A stretch of DNA of 57,939 bases. Source: Treponema_I sp045616125. Lineage in GTDB: Bacteria > Spirochaetota > Spirochaetia > Treponematales > Treponemataceae. The notes under the pieces are model-generated. The model was not told where the DNA came from. It did no database searches and saw only the letters and a list, made by a program, of their open reading frames with translations. The position numbers and the translations under genes are program-made. Of this stretch, positions 1-7,889 are shown piece by piece. The stretch covers positions 1 to 57,939 of the forward strand of contig JAZLGC010000087.1 of NCBI GenBank assembly GCA_045616125.1, in the 5' to 3' direction. Numbering within the stretch: position 1 is the stretch's first letter; each line of letters opens with the position of its first letter.

Positions 1-89
1 TCTTCTCATCTTTTCCCCCTGATAATTTTTCTTTTCTGTTGCAGATATATAGTAGGTACGATATAGGAAGTCGTAAAAAAGAAAGGCGA

Positions 90-358
90 TGTCCGTAAAA
101 AGTGTTGCTGAATGCTACACAGCAACAAAGATTGTACAGGAATGCCACAAATCGAGAGGAGGGACAGTACAGGCAAAAATTGTTGAAGCCCGGCGTACAT
201 GCGGCAGCATGAACTATATATAGTTTCTACGCCGGGATTCACCAATAGCGACGTTATCGAGCGTTTTTGCATGTACTGGCAATCCGGTAGATTTGTGGAG
301 TTTTGATGAGACCCTGAAACTAGTTCAGGGTGACTATAAGCAACACTTTTTACGGATA
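90..358. repeat. Long nested imperfect palindrome (MITE/REP-like element)
   Basis: The 495 bases before the first gene hold no credible CDS, but bases 90-358 form a nested inverted repeat. Outer arms 90-109 and 339-358 match at 19 of 20 positions. Inner pairs are 145-153/290-298 (9 of 9), 165-179/264-278 (14 of 15) and 189-197/228-236 (9 of 9), around an AT-rich loop. Parts of the right arm contain a CCCTGAA-ACTAG-TTCAGGG palindrome. The outer tip TGTCCGTAAAAA recurs elsewhere in the window. The core (TAGCGACGTTATCGAGCG at 246-263) is repeated exactly at 2619-2636. A non-autonomous mobile element or a large transcribed hairpin are both possible; no transposase is nearby. Confidence 0.7.
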
Positions 359-495
359 TAGCGAAAAGGAATATGACGATTGGCATAGCCTGATAGTAAT
401 ACTATTCGCATAATAGACGATTCGGGTTTACACTGATAGTGCTGTTATTTCAAAAGAGGTGCTGCCGCTGCTACGGTGGCTTTAAAGGGGAGAAA

Positions 496-2541
496 ATGTC
501 AGAAAATCAGAATCAGCTGGATCATCTGGTACAGCTGGATGTGGCTATTGGTGGCGGAAAAAACAGTTTTTCCATGAGCCGCGGTAGTTTTACCTATAAC
601 ACCAAAGTTTTCTGGAAAAAAACATTAAAGCAGACCGACCGTACCAGAACAGATGACGGCTGGCTGCTTACTTACTGCGATGCTGACCGTTCATATTCAC
701 TCAGCTTTCTTCTTACCGTACATGATGACGGATTCAGCCTTTCCTGCGTAGAAGATAATCCGGTACTGAGCGATGGCAGTGTCGTTAACCGCTGGTGGAT
801 TTCAATACCCTGTAAAAAAGATGAACACTTTTACGGCTGTGGTGAAACATACAGCGAACTGGATTTACGCGGACAGAAAGTTCGTATCTGGGTTGCCGAG
901 CATCAGAATGCCGGCCGTATCGGGAAAAAGCTGATTAAAGAAAAACTCAGGGGAAAGCGGCCGTTCAAAACACTGCCCTTTGACCGGTACGAGTCGTATT
1001 ATGCACAGCCAACCTTTGTTTCAAGCCGGAAATATGCCGTTCACTGCAATGTAAACACCTACAGCGTTTTTGACTTTACCGCCGACGACCACATAACTCT
1101 GGAATTTCAGGAGTCGCCGGAACTGCAGCTGATACGCTCAAATTCCTTTACTGAACTTTCAGAACATCTTTCTGCTGTTCTTGGCCGCCCGCCAGTATTG
1201 CCCTCATGGGTACACGATGGTGCCATTCTTGCCATGCAGGACTGGAGTTTTGAAAAAGGCGTCACCGGCCAGAAAAATGATGGCTGTGGCAACGTGGACC
1301 GGAAAATTGCTGCAGCCCGTGATGCCGGCATCCCGGTAACCGGTGTATGGTGTCAGGACTGGTGTGGCTGCCGCTGTACAAAGTTTGGCTATCAGGTTAT
1401 GTGGAACTGGGAATACAGTCAGGAACAGTATGCAGACCTGCCGGCGCATATTGAGAAGTGGAAAGCTGACGGTGTCCGTTTTTTAGGATACATCAATCCA
1501 TTTATTGCCCTTGAAAAAAACATTTATAAGGAAGCTGCCGAAAAAGGCTACTGCGTAAAGAATGCAGAGGGCAAAGATTATCTTGTTACCATTACCACCT
1601 TCCCCGCTGCCATGATTGACTTTACCAACCCCGAAGCCTATGCCTGGTATAAAGAAATCATCAAGAAAAACCTGATTGGCATTGGTATGGGTGGCTGGAT
1701 GGCCGATTTTGGCGAATATCTGCCGGTAGACGCTGTTCTGTACAGTGGTCAGGATGCGGCAGAACTGCATAATCAGTGGCCTGCCATCTGGGCCCGCATG
1801 AACCGTGAAGCCATAGAAGAGTGTGGCAAACTGGGAGAAGTGTTCTTCTTTACCCGGGCAGGCCACACCGGCACCATCAGCGCCAGTACCCTAATGTGGA
1901 CCGGCGATCAGCATGTTGACTGGTCAGTTGATGACGGTCTTGCGTCTGTTATCCCGGCAACGCTCAGTCTTGCCATGAGCGGGTACCCCATGGCACACAG
2001 CGACGTTGGCGGTTACACCACCGTTATGCACATGACCCGCAGTGCAGAACTTCTGATGCGCTGGGCCGAAATGTGTGCCTTCAGCCCCCTGTTCCGGAGC
2101 CACGAGGGAAATCAGCCGGGGCGCGATGTGCAGTTCAGTGACACACCGGAACTGCTTGCCCAGTTTGCCCGTTGTGCCGGATGGTACCGTAACCTAGCAC
2201 CCTATCTGCAGAATCTTGAACAGCAGGCCGCCGAACACGGAACACCGGTAATGCGTCCTCTGTTCTATCACTACGATACCGAAGAGCGGGCCTATAGCGA
2301 AAAGTTTGAGTATCTTTTGGGACGTGACCTGCTGGTTGCCCCAGTGTACATACAGGGAGCCACAACCCGCCGCTGCTGGCTTCCCGATGACAAATGGATA
2401 CATGTATGGACCGGCCGCGAATACTACGGAGGCGACATCACCGTAGAAGCTCCCATGGGGCAGCCGCCAGTATTCGTGCGTAAAGAGTCAGATTTGCAAA
2501 TCTCAGGGCTTATGAACTTGTTAACAACAGTAAGAGACTGA
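496..2541 (+). CDS. yihQ: GH31 alpha-glycosidase, sulfoquinovosidase (YihQ) family
   Basis: A 681-residue GH31 enzyme expected to hydrolyse sulfoquinovosyl glycosides (from plant sulfolipid) to free sulfoquinovose. ATG 496 is chosen because it follows an AAAGGGGAG ribosome site; the upstream extension is unconvincing. Catalytic residues are recognisable: nucleophile Asp404 in GGWMADFGEYLP and acid/base Asp471 in WTGDQHVDW, each one less than the E. coli YihQ numbers 405 and 472. Of the E. coli sulfonate-binding set Gln262, Gln288, Arg301, Trp304, Tyr508 (recalled), Gln248, Gln287, Trp303 and the GGY tyrosine are kept, but the Arg301 equivalent is Gln300. A 13-residue insertion lies between Gln248 and Gln287. 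No signal peptide, so cytoplasmic. First gene of a sulfosugar operon. The family is certain; specificity is inferred from neighbours and similarity. Confidence 0.88.
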   Translation: MSENQNQLDHLVQLDVAIGGGKNSFSMSRGSFTYNTKVFWKKTLKQTDRTRTDDGWLLTYCDADRSYSLSFLLTVHDDGFSLSCVEDNPVLSDGSVVNRWWISIPCKKDEHFYGCGETYSELDLRGQKVRIWVAEHQNAGRIGKKLIKEKLRGKRPFKTLPFDRYESYYAQPTFVSSRKYAVHCNVNTYSVFDFTADDHITLEFQESPELQLIRSNSFTELSEHLSAVLGRPPVLPSWVHDGAILAMQDWSFEKGVTGQKNDGCGNVDRKIAAARDAGIPVTGVWCQDWCGCRCTKFGYQVMWNWEYSQEQYADLPAHIEKWKADGVRFLGYINPFIALEKNIYKEAAEKGYCVKNAEGKDYLVTITTFPAAMIDFTNPEAYAWYKEIIKKNLIGIGMGGWMADFGEYLPVDAVLYSGQDAAELHNQWPAIWARMNREAIEECGKLGEVFFFTRAGHTGTISASTLMWTGDQHVDWSVDDGLASVIPATLSLAMSGYPMAHSDVGGYTTVMHMTRSAELLMRWAEMCAFSPLFRSHEGNQPGRDVQFSDTPELLAQFARCAGWYRNLAPYLQNLEQQAAEHGTPVMRPLFYHYDTEERAYSEKFEYLLGRDLLVAPVYIQGATTRRCWLPDDKWIHVWTGREYYGGDITVEAPMGQPPVFVRKESDLQISGLMNLLTTVRD

Positions 2542-2670
2542 AAAAGCGATAGGTGGGGGATAAAAATGCAAAAATTGTCGAAGCCCGGAACGATAGTTTC
2601 CTTGCCGGGCTTCGCCTATAGCGACGTTATCGAGCGGTTTTGCATTTTTACATCACGCCGGTAGCTTTTT
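2541..2670. repeat. Second nested palindromic element
   Basis: An inverted repeat between the GH31 and transaldolase genes: outer AAAAAGC/GCTTTTT (2541-2547/2664-2670), middle TAAAAATGCAAAA/TTTTGCATTTTTA (2561-2573/2638-2650, perfect) and inner GAAGCCCGG/CCGGGCTTC (2580-2588/2605-2613, perfect). It shares two blocks with the element at 90-358: the 18-mer at 2619-2636 is identical, and 2568-2588 matches 173-193 with one mismatch. It could act as a processing site or partial terminator inside the operon, but its sharing with an unrelated position argues for a dispersed mobile repeat. Confidence 0.7.
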
Positions 2671-2716
2671 CAATTACTGAATGATGAAACTACATAATCA
2701 CGATAAGGAGTGAAAT

Positions 2717-3394
2717 ATGAAATATTTTTTAGACAGTGCTAAAATCGATGAAATTCGTGAAGCCTACGAAACCTTTGGCATTGATGGCGTTACCACCAAC
2801 CCAAACCACATTATGAACAGCGGAAAACCTTTTAAAGAGGTTCTGCAGCAGATGGCTGATTTCGTAAAAGAAAAAAACATTGAAGGTTGGGAAACATTCC
2901 CCATCTCTGTAGAAATCAACCCACATCTGGACAAAACCGAAGACATGGTTGCCATGGGTAAAGAAATTGCAGCCCTGTGCCCCAACTTTGTCATCAAAAT
3001 CCCCTGCACAGAAGCAGGTATTGCAGCAGCACGCCAGCTGGAAAAAGCCGGCATCCGCACCAACGTTACGCTGGTATTCAGCCCAAGTCAGGCCATTCTG
3101 CCTGCTAAAAACGGCTCACTGTTTGTTTCTCCATTCATCGGCTGGAAAGAAAACAGCGGCGAAGACTGCGTTCAGTACATTCAGGACATTACTACCATCT
3201 ACGCCAACTACGGCTACACCACCGAAATCATCTGTGCCGCAGTTCGTAACGGAAAACAGATTGTAGACTGTGCCGTTGCCGGCGCTGATATCGTAACTGC
3301 AGGACTGCAGGTATACAAAGACAGCATGTACCATGCCTTCACTGATTACGGTATGGCAAAATTCCAGGATGCGTGGGACAAAACAATTATCTGA
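2717..3394 (+). CDS. Transaldolase / fructose-6-phosphate aldolase family, candidate sulfofructose transaldolase
   Basis: A 225-residue class I aldolase of the short transaldolase (FSA/TalC) family. The Schiff-base lysine is Lys94 in FVIKIPCTEAG, and the family signature GVTTNP is at residues 24-29. A good AAGGAG ribosome site precedes the ATG. In the sulfo-transaldolase pathway known from Firmicutes, an enzyme of this family transfers a C3 unit from 6-deoxy-6-sulfofructose to glyceraldehyde-3-phosphate, giving sulfolactaldehyde and fructose-6-phosphate. Position between a sulfoquinovosidase-like gene and an SLA-reductase-like gene supports that role; an ordinary fructose-6-phosphate aldolase or transaldolase cannot be excluded from sequence alone. 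Confidence 0.85.
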   Translation: MKYFLDSAKIDEIREAYETFGIDGVTTNPNHIMNSGKPFKEVLQQMADFVKEKNIEGWETFPISVEINPHLDKTEDMVAMGKEIAALCPNFVIKIPCTEAGIAAARQLEKAGIRTNVTLVFSPSQAILPAKNGSLFVSPFIGWKENSGEDCVQYIQDITTIYANYGYTTEIICAAVRNGKQIVDCAVAGADIVTAGLQVYKDSMYHAFTDYGMAKFQDAWDKTII

Positions 3395-3399
3395 CACAA

Positions 3400-3480
3400 A
3401 TTGTCATTCTGGACTTTCGGGCGTCATTCCGAACTCGTTTCGGAATCCAGATGCTGAATCAAGTTCAGCATGACAAGTTT
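3400..3480. repeat. Short palindromic intergenic repeats
   Basis: The gap before the dehydrogenase gene holds two short palindromes: TTCCGAACTCGTTTCGGAA and TGCTGAA-TCAAG-TTCAGCA followed by TGACAAG. The second type recurs near 13855, 15239, 16627 and 35838. These dispersed units can be translated into spurious peptides in flanking ORFs and are not coding. Their position inside an operon suggests they are tolerated in transcripts. Confidence 0.75.
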
Positions 3481-3494
3481 ATTAGGGGAGAAAT

Positions 3495-4358
3495 ATGAAA
3501 ATTGGATTTATCGGGCTCGGCATTATGGGCGAGTCCATGTGCGAAAATATTGTAAAGAAACACGATGACAAAGTGTACGTTTTTGACTTTGTTACCGCTA
3601 AGGTTGAACAGCTGGCCGCCATTGGTGCCGTAGCCTGCTCCAGTTCAAAAGAAGTTGCAGAAAACGCTGACGTCATCATCAGCATGGTACCAAAATCAGA
3701 ACACAGCCGCGCCGTATACACCGAAGTACTCCCTGTTCTGAAAGCCGGAAAAACCTGCATCGACATGTCGACCATCGACCCCAGCGTATCCGTAGAAATC
3801 AGCAAAATGGTAAAAGCTACCGGCGCTCAGTTCATCGATGCTCCCGTTGTAAAATCAAAACCAGCTGCCATTGCCGGAAAACTGGGCATTTATGTTGGCG
3901 GTGACGAAGCCGTATACGAAGCCATGAAACCCATTCTGCTCTACATGGGCGAAAACGTTATCCGCATGGGAGAGAACGGCAAGGGTCTTGTCATGAAAAT
4001 CTGCCACAACGCCCTTGTTTCTCAGATTCAGAACGGCGTAAACGAAACCGCTACCCTTGCTGCAGCCAACGGCATTGATATTCTTACCTACGCTCAGGCT
4101 ATCAGCTACGGTGGCGGTCAGAACTTCTATCTTGACGGTAAGAAAACCCCCATTGCCAACGAAGACTACACCACCGCTTTCAGTGTTGAAAACGAATACA
4201 AAGACGTAAACATCTGCATGAACCTGGCCAAGGAATGCGGTGTAAGCATGCCCGGCGAAGCAAACGCACTGCGTGTTTATCAGGAAGCCATGGATGCCGG
4301 CTACGGAAAAGAAGACTTCTGCGCCACCATCAAGGTTGTCCGCAATCAGAAGCTGTAA
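3495..4358 (+). CDS. 3-hydroxyisobutyrate-dehydrogenase family reductase, candidate sulfolactaldehyde reductase
   Basis: A 287-residue beta-hydroxyacid dehydrogenase. The N-terminal Rossmann motif GFIGLGIMG (residues 4-12) binds NAD(P)H, and the catalytic lysine is Lys168 in GLVMKICHN, with Asn172 four residues on. The substrate loop, usually DAPVSGG in this family, reads DAPVVKSKPAA (115-125), which puts lysines where sulfolactaldehyde reductases hold the sulfonate with a basic residue. The expected reaction is NADH-dependent reduction of 3-sulfolactaldehyde to 2,3-dihydroxypropane-1-sulfonate (DHPS). It lies 100 bp after the transaldolase and 13 bp before the DUF4867 gene. GGGGAG precedes the ATG. 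Family assignment is firm; the substrate is inferred. Confidence 0.85.
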   Translation: MKIGFIGLGIMGESMCENIVKKHDDKVYVFDFVTAKVEQLAAIGAVACSSSKEVAENADVIISMVPKSEHSRAVYTEVLPVLKAGKTCIDMSTIDPSVSVEISKMVKATGAQFIDAPVVKSKPAAIAGKLGIYVGGDEAVYEAMKPILLYMGENVIRMGENGKGLVMKICHNALVSQIQNGVNETATLAAANGIDILTYAQAISYGGGQNFYLDGKKTPIANEDYTTAFSVENEYKDVNICMNLAKECGVSMPGEANALRVYQEAMDAGYGKEDFCATIKVVRNQKL

Positions 4359-4371
4359 GGAATCAGAGCGT

Positions 4372-5055
4372 ATGACCCTGCTAGAAAAACTGAATGCGGT
4401 AAACGATGTTCCCGTGTATGACGTAAACGGTCCGGAATTCAAGTCTTTTGGCCGAGTGGTAAAGGGCTACGATGTACAGCCATTAATTGACTACATGAAA
4501 GCCCATACCGATATTCCGGAAAACGGTAATGTATACGAGGCTTCTATTGCAGAAATGGAAGCACTACCGGTGGCTGCAGTGCTGGAACACGACATTTATG
4601 CCGGCATGCCTGTTCAGATTGGGTACTGCAACGGACGGAACAGCACCTATAACGGATTTGAATACCACAAAGGCAGCGAACTGAATATCGCGGTTACTGA
4701 TTTCATGCTCTGTCTGGGGCATTCCTATGACATTGATATGGAAAAACTGCAGTACGATGTTTCTCAGGCTACTGTATTCTTTGTTCCGGCAGGTACCATG
4801 ATTGAAATGTACCAGACAACGCTGCACCTTTCGCCGCTGAAAGTATGCGATGAAGGGTTCAAAGGAGTTGTAGTACTGCCACGGGGAACCAATACACCGC
4901 TGGCAGGCGGTACTGCAGCCGGCAGTGATCCGGAAACAAAACTGCTGCTTCAGAAAAACAAATGGGTAATTGCCCATCCTGAACGGGAACCACTGATTAA
5001 ACAGGGCGCCTGGCCGGGAGTTACCGGACCAAACAAGGAGTTGTTCTATGAATAA
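4372..5055 (+). CDS. DUF4867 family protein of the sulfosugar operon
   Basis: A 227-residue protein recognised as the DUF4867 type, a cupin-like family usually found beside sugar isomerase genes. I start it at ATG 4372, 13 bp after the dehydrogenase stop; longer readings overlap the upstream gene. The middle section (about residues 75-165) is rich in short beta strands and carries several histidines and glutamates that could bind a metal. No signal peptide or membrane segment. The coding end overlaps the isomerase start by 8 bp, so the two are translationally coupled and probably work together. Possible roles are sulfoquinovose mutarotation, isomerisation, or a partner subunit of the isomerase; the sequence does not decide between them. 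Confidence 0.75.
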   Translation: MTLLEKLNAVNDVPVYDVNGPEFKSFGRVVKGYDVQPLIDYMKAHTDIPENGNVYEASIAEMEALPVAAVLEHDIYAGMPVQIGYCNGRNSTYNGFEYHKGSELNIAVTDFMLCLGHSYDIDMEKLQYDVSQATVFFVPAGTMIEMYQTTLHLSPLKVCDEGFKGVVVLPRGTNTPLAGGTAAGSDPETKLLLQKNKWVIAHPEREPLIKQGAWPGVTGPNKELFYE

Positions 5056-6400
5056 CGAAGAAAAGAAATTTCAGGTTGCGTATGTACCGATTGGTGTACC
5101 AACCTTTCATCTGGAAAGCGCACAGGCTCAGTTTGACGCCAGCGTATCACTGTTACAATCCATTACTCCTGATGTTGTCTGCCCCGCAGAAATGCTGCTT
5201 TCTCTTGATAAACTGAAAGACTTTCTTGGTGGGCTGCAGCCGGACCTGATTGTGCTGCAGAATGTAACTTTTGCCAATGCAGCATATGCCAGCGAAGTGC
5301 TCAGCCGCTTTGACTGCCCGATTCTGCTTTGGACACTGCGGGAACCGGTTATTGATGGTGGCCGTCTGCGCCTGAATTCCCTTACCGGAGCATACAGCGC
5401 AGCCAACGCCATCAAGGCTTTTCACAAGGAGCCGCTGCAGTACATTTACGGTTCCCCTACAGAACCGAAAGTTTCTGCAAAAATTGCTGCCACCGTGCGT
5501 GCCGCTGAACTGAAGTTCAAACTGAAAAGTCTGAAAATGGCTGCAGTGGGCCACACTCCCCAAGGATTCGGCTTTGGTCGCGGCATGGATCTGGATCTGC
5601 TGAAAAACTTTGGCGTAACCTTGGAATCCATTGAAGCACGAGAACTTATTGATGTGGCAAAAACATTCAGTGAAGAAGATATTGCTTCGTACCTGAAAGA
5701 TGCCGGCAGCCGCATGCGTGGTCTGGAAAATACTCCTGAAAAGAACCGTAACGACTTTGCGCGCCTGTACAAAGCCTATGCAGAGTATGTGCAGAAAAAC
5801 AACATTGGAGCCCTTGCTTCACGTTGCTGGCCCGATTTCTTTACCGCATTCGGCACCCCGGTCTGTGCAGTTCTTGCCATGTTAAACGACCTGGGCGTTG
5901 CTGCCAGCTGTGAAGCTGACTGTTACGGCGCACTGAGCATGTATCTTGGCATGCAGCTGACCAATATGCCAACCTTCTTTGGCGACCCTGTGTCACTTGA
6001 TGAAAAAGAAAACACCATTTCTTTCTGGCACTGTGGAACTGCCGCCTGCTCTCTTGCAAGAGAAGACACCGGCGCCAAAGTTGATGTTCACTGCAACCGT
6101 AAGATTGGTCCGACACTTGATTTTGGCTGCAAAGCCGCTGACAGTGTAACCATTTTCCGTATCGGTAAAGATGCAGAAGGCAACTGCCGTTTCTTTATTG
6201 CAGGCGGAGAAGCTCTGGATAAACCGAAACAGTTCAACGGCTGTTCTCTGGTTGTACGCACCGACTACAGTGCCGAAGACATTGTGTATAAAAGCGTACA
6301 GGCAGGCTGGGAACCGCACTTTGTAGTGGTTTACGGCGATGTTTCTGCCGAACTTGAAATTCTTGCCAACATGCTGAACATGGAAGTACAGAAGTTCTAA
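5048..6400 (+). CDS. L-fucose/L-arabinose isomerase family protein, candidate sulfoquinovose isomerase
   Basis: A 450-residue ketol isomerase of the FucI/AraA superfamily. Typical marks are CEADCYGALSMYLG (Glu289 as a likely metal ligand), FWHCGTAA (His328) and a C-terminal GWEPHFVVVYGDV block characteristic of the FucI/AraA C-terminal domain. It is shorter than classical FucI (about 590 residues) and closer to the AraA-like length. In a sulfo-transaldolase pathway this enzyme would convert sulfoquinovose to 6-deoxy-6-sulfofructose, the step otherwise missing from this operon. Its start overlaps the DUF4867 gene by 8 bp. Family confidence is high; the sugar specificity is inferred from context. 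Last gene of the operon; dispersed repeats follow it. Confidence 0.85.
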   Translation: MNNEEKKFQVAYVPIGVPTFHLESAQAQFDASVSLLQSITPDVVCPAEMLLSLDKLKDFLGGLQPDLIVLQNVTFANAAYASEVLSRFDCPILLWTLREPVIDGGRLRLNSLTGAYSAANAIKAFHKEPLQYIYGSPTEPKVSAKIAATVRAAELKFKLKSLKMAAVGHTPQGFGFGRGMDLDLLKNFGVTLESIEARELIDVAKTFSEEDIASYLKDAGSRMRGLENTPEKNRNDFARLYKAYAEYVQKNNIGALASRCWPDFFTAFGTPVCAVLAMLNDLGVAASCEADCYGALSMYLGMQLTNMPTFFGDPVSLDEKENTISFWHCGTAACSLAREDTGAKVDVHCNRKIGPTLDFGCKAADSVTIFRIGKDAEGNCRFFIAGGEALDKPKQFNGCSLVVRTDYSAEDIVYKSVQAGWEPHFVVVYGDVSAELEILANMLNMEVQKF

Positions 6401-6463
6401 GACGGTATAGAAAGCCCTTCCCAAAAATCCTGAGCCAAGCCTCGTTATCCTGAGTCAAGTTTT

Positions 6464-6580
6464 GTCATCCTGAGCCAAGCCTAGTCATCCTGAGCTTGAC
6501 TCAGGATCTCCCCGTCGCGACTGTCGTTCAGCCATATCACGGGCTGTTTCAAGACGCCAGGCAATTTCATCCTGACTTTC
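6464..6580. repeat. Left 117-bp direct repeat flanking fic
   Basis: This segment is repeated at 7643-7759 in the same orientation with 113 of 117 identical bases. The two copies bracket the AT-rich fic gene. The segment contains the palindromic CCTGAGCTTGACTCAGG unit and, on the minus strand, the tail of a transposase-like reading frame. Confidence 0.85.
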
Positions 6581-6600
6581 AGAAGAGACGTATATGCTGC
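6485..6600 (-). pseudogene. C-terminal remnant of PD-(D/E)XK nuclease family transposase
   Basis: On the minus strand this stretch reads SSESQDEIAWRLETARDMAE and then runs into the dispersed repeat, stopping at 6485. The right-hand copy at 7694 carries the same peptide joined to a recognisable N-terminus of the Rpn/PD-(D/E)XK transposase family. Only the tail survives here. It marks either the target duplicated by the fic insertion or an older element. Confidence 0.5.
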
Positions 6601-6613
6601 TCACTTAATGGTG

Positions 6614-6625
6614 TATAATTTACAG
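6614..6625 (+). promoter_or_regulatory. fic -10 element, leaderless start
   Basis: A perfect TATAAT at 6614-6619 is followed by six bases and then ATG 6626, so transcription would begin at the start codon. No clear -35 or ribosome site is visible. An in-frame ATG at 6608 lies upstream of this -10 and would not be in such a transcript. Confidence 0.55.
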
Positions 6626-7603
6626 ATGAGTTACGAGCCACCTTTTAAGATAACGTCTCAAATAATCGATTTAATTTCTCAAATTTCAGAAGCAGTTGGA
6701 GAAATAAATTCTCTTGAAAAGAGTCCACGTCATTTAGAATTAAGAAAAGAAAATCGAATAAAAACAATTCATTCCTCTTTGGCAATTGAAAATAATTCTT
6801 TAAGTATTGAGCAAATAACTGCAATTATTGACGGTAAACGAGTTTTAGGAAACCCAAATGAAATCCAGGAAGTAAAGAATGCACTTCAGGCTTACGAACT
6901 TCTTTTGGCCTTAAATCCTTACGATGAAAAAGATTTATTAAAAGCCCATGCATTAATGATGAACGATTTAGTTGAGCGAAGTGGTAAATACAGAAATGAC
7001 GGGGTTGGAATTTTTGATGGAAAACAGGTCGTTCATTTAGCACCTCCAGCTGATAATGTTCCTTTTTTGATGTCAGACTTATTCGAGTGGCTTAAAAATA
7101 ACGATGTTCATCCTTTAATAAAAAGCTGCGTTTTTCATTATGAATTTGAGTTTATTCACCCATTCCAAGACGGAAACGGAAGAATGGGAAGACTCTGGCA
7201 GACTGTGATTTTGAAAGAATGGAAAAGCGTTTTTGCCTGGCTCCCTATCGAAACTCTGATAAAAGAAAATCAGGAAAAGTATTATAAAGCATTACATTCA
7301 AGTGATTCAGATGCAGATAGCACCAGTTTCATTGTTTTTATGCTGCAGATAATTCTTAACACCATAAAAGAAATTCTTGAAACAGAAAAAAAGATTACTC
7401 CAAAGATACCTGTAAAGATAACTGCAAATCAAAAGAAAATTCTGGAAGCAATAAAACAAAATCCTTTTGTAACCCAGGAAGAACTTTCCCAGATCGTTGG
7501 AATTGCAAAAATCAATATCACCAAAAATATGAAAAAAATGCAGGAACAAGGCCTTATCGAAAGAGTTGGTGCTGACAAAAACGGTAAATGGATACTCAAA
7601 TAA
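6626..7603 (+). CDS. Fic/DOC family AMPylase-type protein with C-terminal winged helix
   Basis: A 325-residue protein (from ATG 6626) with the catalytic Fic motif HPFQDGNGRMGR starting at His178, expected to transfer AMP from ATP to protein hydroxyls. An N-terminal inhibitory motif (S/T)xxxE(G/N) is present as Ser51-LAI-Glu55-Asn56, placing the autoinhibitory helix in front of the Fic core (class II arrangement). The last 65 residues look like a winged helix-turn-helix that may bind DNA. The gene is much richer in AT than the sulfosugar operon before it and sits between near-identical direct repeats, signs of acquisition. It stands alone, with no separate antitoxin gene. Confidence 0.9.
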   Translation: MSYEPPFKITSQIIDLISQISEAVGEINSLEKSPRHLELRKENRIKTIHSSLAIENNSLSIEQITAIIDGKRVLGNPNEIQEVKNALQAYELLLALNPYDEKDLLKAHALMMNDLVERSGKYRNDGVGIFDGKQVVHLAPPADNVPFLMSDLFEWLKNNDVHPLIKSCVFHYEFEFIHPFQDGNGRMGRLWQTVILKEWKSVFAWLPIETLIKENQEKYYKALHSSDSDADSTSFIVFMLQIILNTIKEILETEKKITPKIPVKITANQKKILEAIKQNPFVTQEELSQIVGIAKINITKNMKKMQEQGLIERVGADKNGKWILK

Positions 7604-7642
7604 CAGGAGAGACCGGTTCCCGTATCACCTGAGCCAAGCCTA

Positions 7643-7759
7643 GTCATCCTGAGCCAAGCCTAGTCATCCTGAGCTTGACTCAGGATCTCCCCGTCACGGC
7701 TGCCGTTCAGCCATATCACGGGCTGTTTCAAGACGCCATGCAATTTCATCCTGACTTTC
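7643..7759. repeat. Right 117-bp direct repeat flanking fic
   Basis: Direct-repeat partner of 6464-6580 (four mismatches). Unlike the left copy it continues into the upstream half of a transposase remnant, so the ancestral gene was probably here and the left copy arose by duplication with the fic insertion. Confidence 0.85.
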
Positions 7760-7889
7760 ACAGGACAATACTGTTGTAGCAGCCATAATGCCGATGTCAA
7801 CGTTGCTACCTCTTTCCAAAAATGGCTTTAAACGTGCGGTCCCTGCGCGGATTCAGCAAAGCTCCCTTATACGGGATATACGACTTCAT
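7694..7889 (-). pseudogene. PD-(D/E)XK nuclease family transposase (Rpn-like), internally deleted
   Basis: The minus strand from ATG 7889 encodes MKSYIPYKGALLNPRRDRTF and then KAIFGKR before a stop at 7806. This is the typical amino-terminus of the Rpn/PD-(D/E)XK transposase family. After the stop a second frame reads NVDIGIMAATTVLSCESQDE and continues to a stop at 7694, matching the carboxy-terminal region. The central nuclease core is missing, so roughly 200 residues have been lost. A non-functional relic; the N-terminal identification is by recalled family pattern. Confidence 0.55.

Noticed and set aside
6..386. Minus-strand open frame of 126 residues at the left edge
   Set aside because: It lies entirely within a nested palindrome and dispersed repeats, and its product contains the peptide made by translating the repeat; no ribosome site or family.
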